The notes beneath the pieces were generated by a model. It had not been told where the DNA came from. It saw only the letters and a list, made by a program, of their open reading frames with translations, and did no database searches. A DNA stretch of 64,000 bases from Agromyces aureus (lineage in GTDB: Bacteria; Actinomycetota; Actinomycetes; Actinomycetales; Microbacteriaceae): contig NZ_CP013979.1 in the NCBI RefSeq assembly GCF_001660485.1, positions 1,364,001 to 1,428,000 on the forward strand, read 5' to 3'. Both the position numbers and the translations under genes were made by a program. Shown here piece after piece: positions 27,411 through 35,810 of the stretch (the stretch's first letter is position 1; every line of letters begins with the position of its first letter).

Positions 27411-28793
27411 TCAGTGCGCGACGCCCTGCTCGTCGCGCACGAGCACGTGGATCGGGGTCGGTTCGATGCCGTTGAACCGCGTCGCGGTCGCCGAGGTGTA
27501 GGCGCCCATCATGGGGCTCACGAGCAGGTCGCCGGCGACGAGCCTCGGCAGACGCAGCGATCGCGCGATGACGTCGACGCTGTCGCACGTCGGCCCGGCC
27601 AGGGTCACCGGCGCGTACGCGAGTTCGCGCACGCGTCGGACGGCCCGCTCGGCATCCTCGTCGGCGGGCGGGCGGTGGGCGAGCTCCGAGGCCGCGAACA
27701 CGAGCGCGTGCACGCCCTCGGCCGGGATGTTCGAGTACGCGCCGTACACCCCGTCATCGAGGTGCACCCATCGGCCGTCGGGCCGGGTCGCGCTGCCGAC
27801 CACCCGGGTGACGAGCGTCATGGCGGGCGCCGCGACGAAGCGACCAGGCTCGACGAGCACGCGGTAGCGCGCCGGCACGGCCGAGAGGGCGTCTCGGATG
27901 CCGTGCGCGATGACCGCGAGCGCGGGCACGGGCTCGTCGTACGCGACGGGGAACCCGCCGCCGAGGTCGAGCGTGTCGAACTCGACGCCGAGCCGGCCCT
28001 CGAGGTCGCGCATGAGCTGCAGCGTGCGGGTGATGGCGCGACGCCACGGCTCGGCGCTCGTCGTCTGGCTGCCGACGTGGAACGTGAAGCCCGCGACCTG
28101 GCGGCCTGCCCGCAGGCAGTGCTCGACGAGCTCGCGCGCGGCCTCGGGAGCGACGCCGAACTTCGCGGAGAGGTCGGCCGCGGCATCCGGATTCGGAAAG
28201 GAGAGGCGCACGAGCACGCGAGCGTCGGGCGGAAGGCCCGCGAACTTGTCGACCTCGCCGGCGTCGTCGACGACGAACGTGCGGACCCCGCGGAGATAGG
28301 CGCCCGTGAGCTCGGCGACCGACTTGACCGGGTGCGTGTGCACGCATCGCGAGAGGTCGACGCCCTCGCCCTCGAGCAGGTCGAGCTCGCCGCGCGAGGC
28401 GACGTCGAAGCTCGCGCCGAACGCGTCGACGGCGCGGATGAGCGCCGGGTGGGGGAGTGCCTTCAGGGCGACGTGGATCTCGACCCCCGGCAGCTGCCGG
28501 CGCAGCTCGAGCAGCTGCGAGGCGACCCGGTCGGCGTCGAGCACGAGCAGCGGCGTGCCGTGCCGCTCGGCGAGGCCCACCAGGTCGCTGCGCCGCGCCT
28601 CCTCGGCCAGTCGTCGTCGCACGAGCTCGCGGTGGGGCGGCAGCTCCGGCAGGCCCTGAGCGCCCGACCCTTCCGAACCCCGGTCGACTGGCGCGGCCTC
28701 GTCGCGGCGTCGCTCGGCCCGGCTCCGGTGACGGCGGGACCCGGGGTGGTGCCGGTCGGCATGGCGTCCGTGCTCGGTGGTGGTGACGGTCAT
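27411..28793 (-). CDS. PLP-dependent ornithine/lysine decarboxylase (fold type III)
   Basis: A 460-residue member of the Orn/DAP/Arg decarboxylase 2 family. The PLP Lys is K111 in HVALKALPHP; HVGSQTTSAEPW, LDLGGGFPVAYDE and VEPGRF follow in order. The active-site Cys motif reads GPTCDSVDV near residue 404, which is typical of ornithine or lysine decarboxylases rather than diaminopimelate decarboxylase (usually G-x-x-C-E/T-S-x-D). It should make putrescine or cadaverine. The first 65 residues are a His/Arg-rich extension without known fold. The ATG overlaps the stop of the upstream membrane gene (ATGA), which supports this start. Exact substrate is not certain. Confidence 0.85.
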   Translation of the reverse strand: MTVTTTEHGRHADRHHPGSRRHRSRAERRRDEAAPVDRGSEGSGAQGLPELPPHRELVRRRLAEEARRSDLVGLAERHGTPLLVLDADRVASQLLELRRQLPGVEIHVALKALPHPALIRAVDAFGASFDVASRGELDLLEGEGVDLSRCVHTHPVKSVAELTGAYLRGVRTFVVDDAGEVDKFAGLPPDARVLVRLSFPNPDAAADLSAKFGVAPEAARELVEHCLRAGRQVAGFTFHVGSQTTSAEPWRRAITRTLQLMRDLEGRLGVEFDTLDLGGGFPVAYDEPVPALAVIAHGIRDALSAVPARYRVLVEPGRFVAAPAMTLVTRVVGSATRPDGRWVHLDDGVYGAYSNIPAEGVHALVFAASELAHRPPADEDAERAVRRVRELAYAPVTLAGPTCDSVDVIARSLRLPRLVAGDLLVSPMMGAYTSATATRFNGIEPTPIHVLVRDEQGVAH

Positions 28794-29365
28794 CGCGGGG
28801 CTCCAGAGATCAGCGGCCGGTGGACCGGCCGGTCGACGGGTGCGGGGGCGTTCGCGGCCTCGTGCGTCAGTGCAGGTGCGGCGGCGTCCGGCAGGATCAC
28901 CCTGCGCCCGAGCTCGAACGACACGATCGCGATCGCGTAGAACACGGCGTCGGCGGCGAGCTTGCCGACGAGCCAGGCCCATGGGTTCGCTCCGAGGGCG
29001 GCGCTCGCGGCCCAGAGCAGCGCCGGACGCACGAGCACGGAGTCCACGAGCTCGGCCGGCCCGAACTCCACGGCGACGCTTCGGATGGTCAACCAGGCGG
29101 TCACGAGCGCCGCGCGACCTCGTCCGCGCCCGGCGCGCACCCGCCGCACGCGCACCGACGCGGCATGATCGCGCGCGGCGCGCACCACGACGAGCGCGTA
29201 GTAGCCGACGGATTCGGCGAGGCTCCCCGCGATGGCGGCGATCGCGAGCGACCCGCTCGCCTCGTAGGCGACCCAGGCGCCGAGCAGCGCGGCGATCGTG
29301 CCGCACACCTCCAGCGGGAGGTAGCGCCGCAGCCAGACGCGGGCTCGGCCGCGGTTCGAGGACAT
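28790..29365 (-). CDS. Small membrane protein coupled to the decarboxylase
   Basis: A 191-residue protein with about four to five hydrophobic segments, starting LEVCGTIAALLGAWVAYEA and ending with FYAIAIVSFELGRRVI before a polar, Pro-rich tail of about 30 residues. The ATG at 29365 is chosen because GGAGG lies 9 bases upstream; an in-frame start at 29416 has none. I do not recognise a named family. Its stop overlaps the start of the decarboxylase, so the two are probably made together. A role in polyamine transport or membrane placement of the enzyme is only a guess from context. Confidence 0.7.
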   Translation of the reverse strand: MSSNRGRARVWLRRYLPLEVCGTIAALLGAWVAYEASGSLAIAAIAGSLAESVGYYALVVVRAARDHAASVRVRRVRAGRGRGRAALVTAWLTIRSVAVEFGPAELVDSVLVRPALLWAASAALGANPWAWLVGKLAADAVFYAIAIVSFELGRRVILPDAAAPALTHEAANAPAPVDRPVHRPLISGAPR

Positions 29366-29455
29366 GCCCGTAGCCTCCGGGAGCGGCGGGGGAGCCGCAT
29401 CGGTGCCTCCACGCACTCGGGGTCTGGGCTGGCACTGAGCGCGGCTCGGCGCGGA

Positions 29456-29474
29456 TACCCCCAGTTTGGGGGTA
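29456..29474. promoter_or_regulatory. Operator-like inverted repeat in the divergent intergenic region
   Basis: TACCCCC and GGGGGTA (29456-29462 and 29468-29474) flank AGTTT as a perfect 7-base dyad. It lies 91 bases before the decarboxylase-operon start and 86 bases before the response regulator start. Such symmetric sites near NarL/LuxR-type regulators are often bound by the neighbouring regulator itself; that is inference here. Confidence 0.55.
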
Positions 29475-29559
29475 CGGGGTGCGGCAGTGCGGGCGGTATG
29501 GTCGCACCAGCGGACGAGCCACCGCTTCTCCTGCGTGCCTGAGGACCGGAGGGACCCCG

Positions 29560-30222
29560 ATGAACGATGCCCGCCCGTTGCGCGTCGCCATCGCCGACGA
29601 CGCCCTGCTGCTGCGCGAGGGCATCGCGAAGGTCCTCGAGGGCGGCGGCATCGAGGTCGTCGCCTCGGTCGGCACGGGCGAGGAGCTCGTCGAGGTCGTG
29701 CGCGGCGGCGGCATCGACGCGGCGGTGCTCGACATCCGGATGCCTCCCACCCATCGCGACGAGGGGGTACGCGCCCTCGAGGCGATCCGTGCGAGCGGGT
29801 CGACGATCGGCGTGCTGCTGCTGTCGATGTACGCGACCCCCGAGTACGCGCTGCGGGTCATGCAGGCCGGCAGCGGCACGGGCTACCTGCTCAAGGAGCG
29901 CGTCTCCGAACCCGAGACCCTCGTGCGTGCGGTCGAGACCGTGGCCTCCGGCGGGTCCGTCGTCGACCCCGAGGTCGTCGAGCAGCTCGTCAAGCGCACG
30001 CGCGCCGACGACCCGATCTCCAGGCTCACCGAACGCGAGCGCTCCGTGCTGGAGCTCATGGCCCAGGGCTACTCGAACGGCGGCATCGCGCAGACCCTGT
30101 TCCTCGGCCTGAAGACCGTCGAGACGCACGTGCGCAGCATCCTGCAGAAGCTCGACCTCGAGGAGTCGCCCGAGCACCACCGGCGCGTGCTCGCCGTGCT
30201 CACCCTCCTCGGCGAACGGTGA
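29560..30222 (+). CDS. NarL/LuxR-family response regulator
   Basis: A 220-residue two-domain regulator. The receiver domain covers 1-125 with acidic pair DD at 13-14, phospho-acceptor D58 in VLDIRMPP, switch Ser/Tyr in LLLSMYATPEYAL and the conserved Lys in YLLKERV. The LuxR-type HTH is at about 158-215 (LTERERSVLELMAQGYSNGGIA, then LKTVETHVRSILQKL). CGGAGGGACCCCG precedes the ATG. Its TGA overlaps the ATG of the sensor kinase (GTGATGG), so it forms a matched pair. It probably controls itself and perhaps the divergent polyamine genes through the inverted repeat upstream. Confidence 0.93.
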   Translation: MNDARPLRVAIADDALLLREGIAKVLEGGGIEVVASVGTGEELVEVVRGGGIDAAVLDIRMPPTHRDEGVRALEAIRASGSTIGVLLLSMYATPEYALRVMQAGSGTGYLLKERVSEPETLVRAVETVASGGSVVDPEVVEQLVKRTRADDPISRLTERERSVLELMAQGYSNGGIAQTLFLGLKTVETHVRSILQKLDLEESPEHHRRVLAVLTLLGER

Positions 30223-32030
30223 TGGCCCCCGGCCGCAAGGGCCGGATCATCAGACGCACGATCACCATCTCGCTCGCCGTGGCGCTGAGCCTCGCGATGG
30301 AGATCAGCGGATTCCTGGCCACCCCGGTCGGCGAGCGCCCCGAGGTCTCGTACACGACCCTCCACGCCATCGTGCCGCTGGTGTTCGCCGCGTGCGCGGG
30401 CGTCGCCTGGCACATCGGACCGGCCCGAACGCCCGCCCGGCTCATGATCGCGTTCGTCGTGCTGTGGATCCCGCAGTCGGTCTATCACGTGATCGGCGGC
30501 TGGCAGTGGGTGTGGCCCGTGGTGCGGGGCGTCGACCTCGCCTGGGCGGTCGTGGCGGGCATCCTCGTGCTCGTGTACCCGAAGGGGCGGCTCAGCGGTC
30601 GCTTCGACCTCTGGATCGCGGGCATCGCGGTCGTGTCGTTCGTCGTGAACCTGCTCGTCGTCGTGCTGTTCGCCGGACCCGACGTGAATCCGTGCGGCTG
30701 CGCGCCCAACGGGTACCAGCTCGCCGAGGCGCCGGTGCTCTTCGCGATCACCGACGTCGCGTACCGCATCATCGGCGTCGGGCTCGCGCTCGTCATCGCC
30801 GGCCGCCTGCTCGTGCGATGGGTGCGAGCCAGCGTGCCGGCGCGCACGGTCGCGTTCCTCATGCCGGTCGCGCTCTTCGCCTGGGCGACGACGCTGACCG
30901 CCCAGGCCGTGACCTACGCCGTGTCGTCGAACACCGACATGGTGCTCGGCACGTTCTCGCTGATCGCGATCGCGTCGATCCCGGTGAGCTTCGATGCGGG
31001 CGTCTCGCACGCCCGCAACATGCGCGCCCGCGTCGCCGACCTCATGCGCATCACGCGCGAGGGCGCCGACCGCGGGCTCTGGGCCGAGTCCCTCGCCCGC
31101 ACGCTGCGCGACGCCTCGGTGCGCGTCTTCTGGTGGGACGAGACCAGGGGGCGGTACGCGGATGCCGCGGGCGACCCGATCTCCGACGAGGACCTCGCTT
31201 CCCGGGCGCGCCACAGCATCCTCCCCGTGGCCTCGCCGCTCGGGGCCCCGATCGCGCTGATCCGGCACGACCGCGTGCTCACCGACAACATGCGACTGCT
31301 CGACGGCGTCTCGAGCGCGCTGCGGCTCTCGGTCGACAACGGCCGACTCCGATCCGAGATCGAGCGAACGCTCGAGCAGGTGCGCCAGTCCCGTCAGCGC
31401 ATCGTCGAGGCCGGCGTCGAGGCGCGACGCCGCATCGAACGCGACCTCCACGACGGCGCGCAGCAGCACCTCGTGTCGCTCGGCATGCAGCTGCGCCTGT
31501 CGGCGAACGCGGCGAAGGCCGCGGGCGACCTCGAACTCGCCACCGATCTCGAGCGCACGATCGTCATGCTCAACCAGGCGCTGCGCGAACTGCGCGAGCT
31601 CGCGCACGGCATCCACCCGAGTCTGCTGAGCTCCGGCGGGCTCGCACTCGCCGTACCCGAGCTCGCCGGACGCTGCCCGGTGCCGGTCGAGGTCGAGGTC
31701 CAGGGCGAGGGGCGCCTGCCGGAGCTCATCGAGTCCACCGCGTACTTCGTGATCGCCGAGTCGCTCGCGAACATCGCGAAGCACTCCCGGGCGACGCGCG
31801 CGTGGGTGCGCGCGCACGTGCTCGACGGCGACCTCGTGCTCGAGGTGCGCGACAACGGCGTCGGCGGCGCCTCGATCGACGCGGGCACGGGCATGCTCGG
31901 CATCGGCGACCGCATCGACGCCGTCGACGGCACGCTGGCGATCGAGAGTCCGGCGGGCGCCGGCACGACGCTCACCGTGCGGATCCCGCTCGGCGAGGCG
32001 AAGTGGGCGGCCGCGGAGTGGGGGCTCTGA
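30222..32030 (+). CDS. Membrane sensor histidine kinase (HisKA_3 type)
   Basis: A 602-residue sensor kinase. The first 270 residues hold about eight hydrophobic helices (ISLAVALSLAMEISGFLA through LIAIASIPVSFDAGV), so the sensor is likely within the membrane. A cytoplasmic linker with a GAF-like stretch follows (VRVFWWDETRGRYADAAGDP). The dimerisation/phosphoacceptor helix has H410 in RRIERDLHDGAQQHLVSLG, the NarX/DesK form. The ATPase domain has the N-box ESLANIAKHSRATRA and G-boxes DNGVGGASIDAG and TGMLGIGDRI. It overlaps the response regulator by one base. The signal sensed is unknown; a membrane or cell-envelope cue would fit the topology. Confidence 0.92.
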   Translation: MAPGRKGRIIRRTITISLAVALSLAMEISGFLATPVGERPEVSYTTLHAIVPLVFAACAGVAWHIGPARTPARLMIAFVVLWIPQSVYHVIGGWQWVWPVVRGVDLAWAVVAGILVLVYPKGRLSGRFDLWIAGIAVVSFVVNLLVVVLFAGPDVNPCGCAPNGYQLAEAPVLFAITDVAYRIIGVGLALVIAGRLLVRWVRASVPARTVAFLMPVALFAWATTLTAQAVTYAVSSNTDMVLGTFSLIAIASIPVSFDAGVSHARNMRARVADLMRITREGADRGLWAESLARTLRDASVRVFWWDETRGRYADAAGDPISDEDLASRARHSILPVASPLGAPIALIRHDRVLTDNMRLLDGVSSALRLSVDNGRLRSEIERTLEQVRQSRQRIVEAGVEARRRIERDLHDGAQQHLVSLGMQLRLSANAAKAAGDLELATDLERTIVMLNQALRELRELAHGIHPSLLSSGGLALAVPELAGRCPVPVEVEVQGEGRLPELIESTAYFVIAESLANIAKHSRATRAWVRAHVLDGDLVLEVRDNGVGGASIDAGTGMLGIGDRIDAVDGTLAIESPAGAGTTLTVRIPLGEAKWAAAEWGL

Positions 32031-32102
32031 GCGATCGGCACCGCCGGTCGGGGTGCGCGGGCCGGGGCCCACCGCTCGGTGCGGATGCGCCGTCCGCGCG
32101 AC

Positions 32103-32417
32103 TCAGGCGCGCCAGCGCGCCGTGCGCAGGTCGATGCGGTAGCCGTCCTCGTCGGAGGCGGGCAGCAACGGGGTGCCCTCGGCCTCGTAGTGCGGCCGTG
32201 CGGCTTCGGCGTGCCCGGCCGGAGGGCGGCCGCCCGCCCGCACGACGCGCCACCACGCGGCATCCGACCCGTACCTGGCCATGACCCCGCCCACGGCGCG
32301 CGCCCCGCGTGATCCGAGCAGCGCGGCGACATCGCCGTACGTCGCGACCTGGCCGGCGGGGATGTCGGCGACCACGACGAGCACGGCCTCGACGAAGCCG
32401 ACGGGGTGCTGCGGCAT
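32103..32417 (-). CDS. Alkyltransferase-like (ATL) MGMT-family DNA-binding protein
   Basis: A 104-residue protein with the MGMT DNA-binding domain (VLVVVADIPAGQVATYGDVAALLG, GARAVGGVMARYGSD). The PCHRV active-site motif is replaced by W-W-R-V-V, so it cannot accept an alkyl group. ATL proteins of this type bind O6-alkylguanine and flag it for nucleotide excision repair. The ATG at 32417 has GAGGGCGATCGG upstream; an in-frame ATG at 32435 is possible. The chosen start codon lies inside a GGATGCCGC word. It follows the GNAT gene by about 68 bases on the same strand. Confidence 0.82.
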   Translation of the reverse strand: MPQHPVGFVEAVLVVVADIPAGQVATYGDVAALLGSRGARAVGGVMARYGSDAAWWRVVRAGGRPPAGHAEAARPHYEAEGTPLLPASDEDGYRIDLRTARWRA

Positions 32418-32485
32418 CCGATCGCCCTCGCCCATCGGCAGTCGGCTCGGAATCCGGGTTTCGAGCGTGGGTCGGCGCTGCGCGC

Positions 32486-32938
32486 TCAGAGCGCGAGCGC
32501 GCCGATCACGTCGCCGTACGCGGTCTCGCCCACATCGGCGAACCCGATGCGGTGGAAGAACGCCTCCGGCCCGTTCTCACCGGGCTCCCAGAGCACGGTG
32601 ATGCGGTCGAAGCCGCGGCGCTTCGCCTCTTCGGCGAGCGACTCGGCGAGGAACCGGCCGACGCCCTTGCCCTGCACGTCGGCGTCGACGTTGATGCGCC
32701 AGATGCACGCGCGGAACTCCTCATGGGCGTTCTCGGGGTCGAAGTTGCCGTGGATGAAGCCGACGACGCGGTCCTCGATCGTCACCACCCGCTGCCACGA
32801 CGTGGCCGGGTTCACGACCGTCGCCTCGGCGGAGTACGTGACGGGTGCGATGAACTGCTCCTGGCCGGGCTTCAGCGAGAGCGTGTTCGCCGCAACGATG
32901 TTCGACGCGGACAGTTCTTCGAGTCTCAGCTCAGCCAT
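32486..32938 (-). CDS. GNAT acetyltransferase, possibly diamine/polyamine N-acetyltransferase
   Basis: A 150-residue single-domain GNAT protein. The acetyl-CoA motif reads VDADVQGKGVGRFLAESL near residues 88-105 (Q/R-G-x-G-x form), and ends with FFHRIGFADVGE. The N-terminus (SASNIVAANTLSLKPGQEQFIAP) resembles spermidine/diamine acetyltransferases such as BltD, in which the PGQE-FI-AP segment is conserved. That would fit a polyamine decarboxylase 4 kb away, but the genes are not in one operon. The ATG at 32938 is used because family members begin at MxLRxxE. It is divergent from icd. Confidence 0.8.
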   Translation of the reverse strand: MAELRLEELSASNIVAANTLSLKPGQEQFIAPVTYSAEATVVNPATSWQRVVTIEDRVVGFIHGNFDPENAHEEFRACIWRINVDADVQGKGVGRFLAESLAEEAKRRGFDRITVLWEPGENGPEAFFHRIGFADVGETAYGDVIGALAL

Positions 32939-33055
32939 GCTGCCAAGGCTAACCCGAGCGGGCCGCACGGGGAAAGCGCGACGTCATCGCCTGCAGCGAA
33001 CGAGTCGTGAACGGGGGCCGGATGTCTCGATGTCAAGACATTCCGATCGACACGG

Positions 33056-33061
33056 TAAACT
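33056..33061 (+). promoter_or_regulatory. -10 element TAAACT for icd
   Basis: TAAACT lies 72 bases before the icd start in the GNAT/icd divergent region. No clear -35 accompanies it, but ATGTCT and AGACAT (33022-33027 and 33036-33041) form a 6-base dyad just upstream that could be an activator or repressor site. Confidence 0.35.
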
Positions 33062-33133
33062 GCTCGACGGCGTTCGCGCGCCCTCTCGAGGCTTCCTCGA
33101 TTCTTCCCGAACGACCGCAAGGAGAACACGCAC

Positions 33134-34351
33134 GTGTCAAAGATCAAGGTTGAAGGCACCGTCGTCGAACTCGACGGCGACGAGATGACCCGCATCATCT
33201 GGCAGGCCATCAAGGACCAGCTCATCCACCCGTACCTCGACGTGAACCTCGAGTACTACGACCTCTCGATCCAGAAGCGCGACGAGACCGACGACCAGAT
33301 CACGGTCGACGCGGCCCACGCGATCCAGAAGCACGGCGTCGGCGTCAAGTGCGCGACGATCACGCCCGACGAGGCGCGCGTTGAGGAGTTCGGCCTGAAG
33401 AAGATGTGGCGTTCGCCGAACGGCACGATCCGCAACATCCTCGGCGGCGTGATCTTCCGCGAGCCGATCATCATCTCGAACATCCCGCGCCTGGTGCCGG
33501 GCTGGAACAAGCCGATCATCGTCGGCCGCCACGCGTTCGGCGACCAGTACCGCGCCACCGACTTCCGCTTCGAGGGCGAGGGCACGCTCACGATGACCTT
33601 CACCCCGAAGGACGGCTCCGAGCCGCAGCAGTTCGAGGTCTTCCAGTCGCCCGGTTCGGGCGTCGCCATGGGCATGTACAACCTCGACGAGTCGATCCGC
33701 GACTTCGCGCGAGCCTCGCTCAACTACGGTCTCTCGCGCAACTACCCGGTGTACCTCTCCACCAAGAACACCATCCTCAAGGCCTACGACGGCCGCTTCA
33801 AGGACCTCTTCCAGGAGGTCTTCGAGGCCGAGTTCAAGGAGGCGTTCGACGCCGCCGGCCTCACCTACGAGCACCGCCTCATCGACGACATGGTCGCGGC
33901 ATCGCTCAAGTGGGAGGGCGGCTACGTCTGGGCGTGCAAGAACTACGACGGCGACGTGCAGTCCGACACCGTCGCGCAGGGCTTCGGCTCGCTCGGCCTG
34001 ATGACCTCGGTCCTGGCCACGCCCGACGGCCGGGTCGTCGAGGCCGAGGCGGCGCACGGCACCGTCACGCGCCACTACCGCCAGCACCAGCAGGGCAAGC
34101 CCACGTCGACCAACCCGATCGCCTCGATCTACGCCTGGACGCGCGGCCTCGCGCACCGCGGCAAGCTCGACGGCAACCAGGAGCTCATCGACTTCTCGCT
34201 CACCCTCGAAGACGTCGTCATCAAGACGGTCGAGTCGGGCGCCATGACGAAGGACCTCGCAGCCCTCGTCGGCCCCGAGCAGGCCTACCAGACGACCGAG
34301 GAGTTCCTGCAGACCCTCTCCGACAACCTGAAGGCGCGCATCGCGGCCTAG
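33134..34351 (+). CDS. icd: NADP-dependent isocitrate dehydrogenase (eukaryote-like homodimer)
   Basis: A 405-residue enzyme oxidising isocitrate to 2-oxoglutarate and CO2 with NADP+. It begins [20 protein letters not shown] as in the eukaryote-like (type II) subfamily. Substrate residues are in [23 protein letters not shown] near 85-110; metal ligands in [32 protein letters not shown] near 245-280; NADP contacts in [17 protein letters not shown] near 305. Actinobacteria hold either this form or the monomeric one. The start is GTG at 33134 with AAGGAGAA upstream. A strong hairpin 15-50 bases after the stop ends the transcript. Confidence 0.96.
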   Translation: MSKIKVEGTVVELDGDEMTRIIWQAIKDQLIHPYLDVNLEYYDLSIQKRDETDDQITVDAAHAIQKHGVGVKCATITPDEARVEEFGLKKMWRSPNGTIRNILGGVIFREPIIISNIPRLVPGWNKPIIVGRHAFGDQYRATDFRFEGEGTLTMTFTPKDGSEPQQFEVFQSPGSGVAMGMYNLDESIRDFARASLNYGLSRNYPVYLSTKNTILKAYDGRFKDLFQEVFEAEFKEAFDAAGLTYEHRLIDDMVAASLKWEGGYVWACKNYDGDVQSDTVAQGFGSLGLMTSVLATPDGRVVEAEAAHGTVTRHYRQHQQGKPTSTNPIASIYAWTRGLAHRGKLDGNQELIDFSLTLEDVVIKTVESGAMTKDLAALVGPEQAYQTTEEFLQTLSDNLKARIAA

Positions 34352-34365
34352 TCGACGGTTTCGGA

Positions 34366-34401
34366 ACGGAGGGGCGGATGCTGCGGCATCCGCCCCTCCG
34401 T
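34366..34401 (+). terminator. Terminator after icd
   Basis: Perfect 16-base arms (34366-34381 and 34386-34401; half ACGGAGGGGCGGATGC) enclose TGCG. One GCGGCATCC word is part of the hairpin. Further pairing of CGGAA with TTCCG outside the stem is possible. Confidence 0.75.
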
Positions 34402-34472
34402 CATTCCGCGATGGCAAGCGCACCTGCCTTGATCACGAGTCGGTAACAGTGCGGAAAAGCTTGGGCGAACAC

Positions 34473-34508
34473 TTGCGCGGTGTTTGTTCGTAAGGTTTAC
34501 TAACAAAC
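34473..34508 (+). promoter_or_regulatory. Leaderless promoter overlapped by a ROK-type operator
   Basis: TTGCGC (34473-34478) and TTTACT (34496-34501) are spaced by 17 bases, and the -10 ends 7 bases before the ATG at 34509, so the message would be leaderless. A 27-base dyad at 34482-34508 (GTTTGTT-C-GTAA-GGT-TTAC-T-AACAAAC) covers the -10 and reaches the start codon. Its arms are symmetric apart from the centre and one C/T mismatch. NagC/Mlc-like ROK repressors bind AT-rich dyads of this kind, so autorepression is likely. Confidence 0.65.
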
Positions 34509-35744
34509 ATGTCAACGGAGGCGCAGCGAGGTCAGGTCCTCGAAAGCCAGACCCTCACCGGGGTCGGCGCAGACGTGCTCACCGCGCCGTTCGACCACGC
34601 GCCGATCTTCACCAGGTCCAGGGCCCTCCGCCCCACCGGCAAGGTGCTGCCCGAGCACGCCCGCAGCCACAACCGGGCCCTCGTGCTGCAGACGCTCTAC
34701 ACCGCGGGCCCGCAGAGCCGAGCCGACGTCGCCCGCGAGACCGGCCTGACCAGGGTCACCGTCTCCGACCTCGTCGCCGAGCTCATCGCCGAGGGCCTCG
34801 TCATCGAACTCGGCCAGCGCGAGGACTCCCGCCCCGGCAAGCCCGCGATCCTCATCGACGTCGACCGAGCCGCGTTCCAGATCGTCGGCGTCGACCTCTC
34901 CGACCACGCGCGATTCCTCGGCGCGATCGTCGACCTCGACGGCGGCATCGTCGCGCGGGCCGAGGAATCGCGCGACGGAGCCACCGGCGAGGCCGCCGCC
35001 GTGCTCGTCGATGCACTCGTCGCCCGCCTCGTGGCCACCGCGACCGCCCCCGTGCTCGGCATCGGCGTCGGCTCGCCCGGTGTCGTCGACCCCCAGGGCG
35101 TCATCCGCTCGGCCCCCAACCTCGGCTGGCGGGGCCTCGACCTGCAGGCTCGCCTGCACACCGCATCCGGGCTGCCCGTGCACGTCGGCAACGACGCGAA
35201 CGTCGCCGTGCTCGCCGAGCACGGCTCCTCGACCGCCGACGACCTCCTGCTCGTCAAGATCGGACACGGTGTCGGCGCCGGCCTCATCATCGGCGGACGC
35301 CCCGTCATCGGCGGCGGCTTCGCGGCCGGCGAGATCGGCCACGTCACCGTCGGCACCGACGGCGGTCCCCGCTGCGCGTGCGGCAAGCACGGCTGCCTCG
35401 AGACCTGGCTCGCCGTGCCCCGGCTCACCGCGCAGCTCGACGCCATCGAACCCGGCGAGCACGCGGCATCCGAGCGCGATGCGATCCTCACCGAGGCCGG
35501 CCGCAGGCTCGGCATCGTGCTCGCGCCCGTCGTGGGTGCGCTCAACCTGTCGGAGGTCGCCCTCAGCGGCCCCGACCAACTGCTCGACGGCCCCCTCGCG
35601 TTGGCGGCCGTTGAAACGCTCCGGACGCGGACGATGGCGGAACACAACCGTGATCTGAGGCTCCGGATGACCGAGCAGGCGCAGGACATCGTCCTCCGCG
35701 GCGCGGCCGTCATGGTCCTCTCCGGACAACTCGGGGTCTCCTAG
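34509..35744 (+). CDS. ROK-family transcriptional regulator of island 1
   Basis: A 411-residue NagC/Mlc-type regulator. An N-terminal winged HTH at about residues 50-110 (SRADVARETGLTRVTVSDLVAELIAEGLV) is followed by the ROK sugar-binding domain. The zinc/sugar motif CACGKHGCLETW is near residue 295, and GVDLSDHARFLGAIVD replaces the kinase phosphate loop, so it should sense rather than phosphorylate sugar. It is the first gene of the amino-sugar island and lies directly behind the operator described above. The likely effectors are GlcNAc-type sugars or their 6-phosphates, inferred from the GH3, kinase and nagB genes downstream. Confidence 0.9.
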   Translation: MSTEAQRGQVLESQTLTGVGADVLTAPFDHAPIFTRSRALRPTGKVLPEHARSHNRALVLQTLYTAGPQSRADVARETGLTRVTVSDLVAELIAEGLVIELGQREDSRPGKPAILIDVDRAAFQIVGVDLSDHARFLGAIVDLDGGIVARAEESRDGATGEAAAVLVDALVARLVATATAPVLGIGVGSPGVVDPQGVIRSAPNLGWRGLDLQARLHTASGLPVHVGNDANVAVLAEHGSSTADDLLLVKIGHGVGAGLIIGGRPVIGGGFAAGEIGHVTVGTDGGPRCACGKHGCLETWLAVPRLTAQLDAIEPGEHAASERDAILTEAGRRLGIVLAPVVGALNLSEVALSGPDQLLDGPLALAAVETLRTRTMAEHNRDLRLRMTEQAQDIVLRGAAVMVLSGQLGVS

Positions 35745-35767
35745 AGACCCTACGCACCAAGGGTGCG
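35734..35767 (+). terminator. Two short hairpins after the ROK regulator gene
   Basis: GGGTCTC-CTA-GAGACCC (35734-35750, containing the TAG stop) and CGCACC-AAG-GGTGCG (35753-35767) are perfect small inverted repeats in tandem. They could reduce read-through into the binding-protein gene or protect RNA ends. No U-tract is seen. Confidence 0.4.
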
Positions 35768-35810
35768 GCGAACCCCCGCCGCGACCCACCCCCCATGAAA
35801 GGAAACGCAA

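Noticed and set aside
27411..28793. The PLP decarboxylase as diaminopimelate decarboxylase (lysA)
   Set aside because: The GPTCDSVD active-site form and its neighbours point to ornithine/lysine decarboxylase; no lysine-pathway gene or argS-hom context is present.
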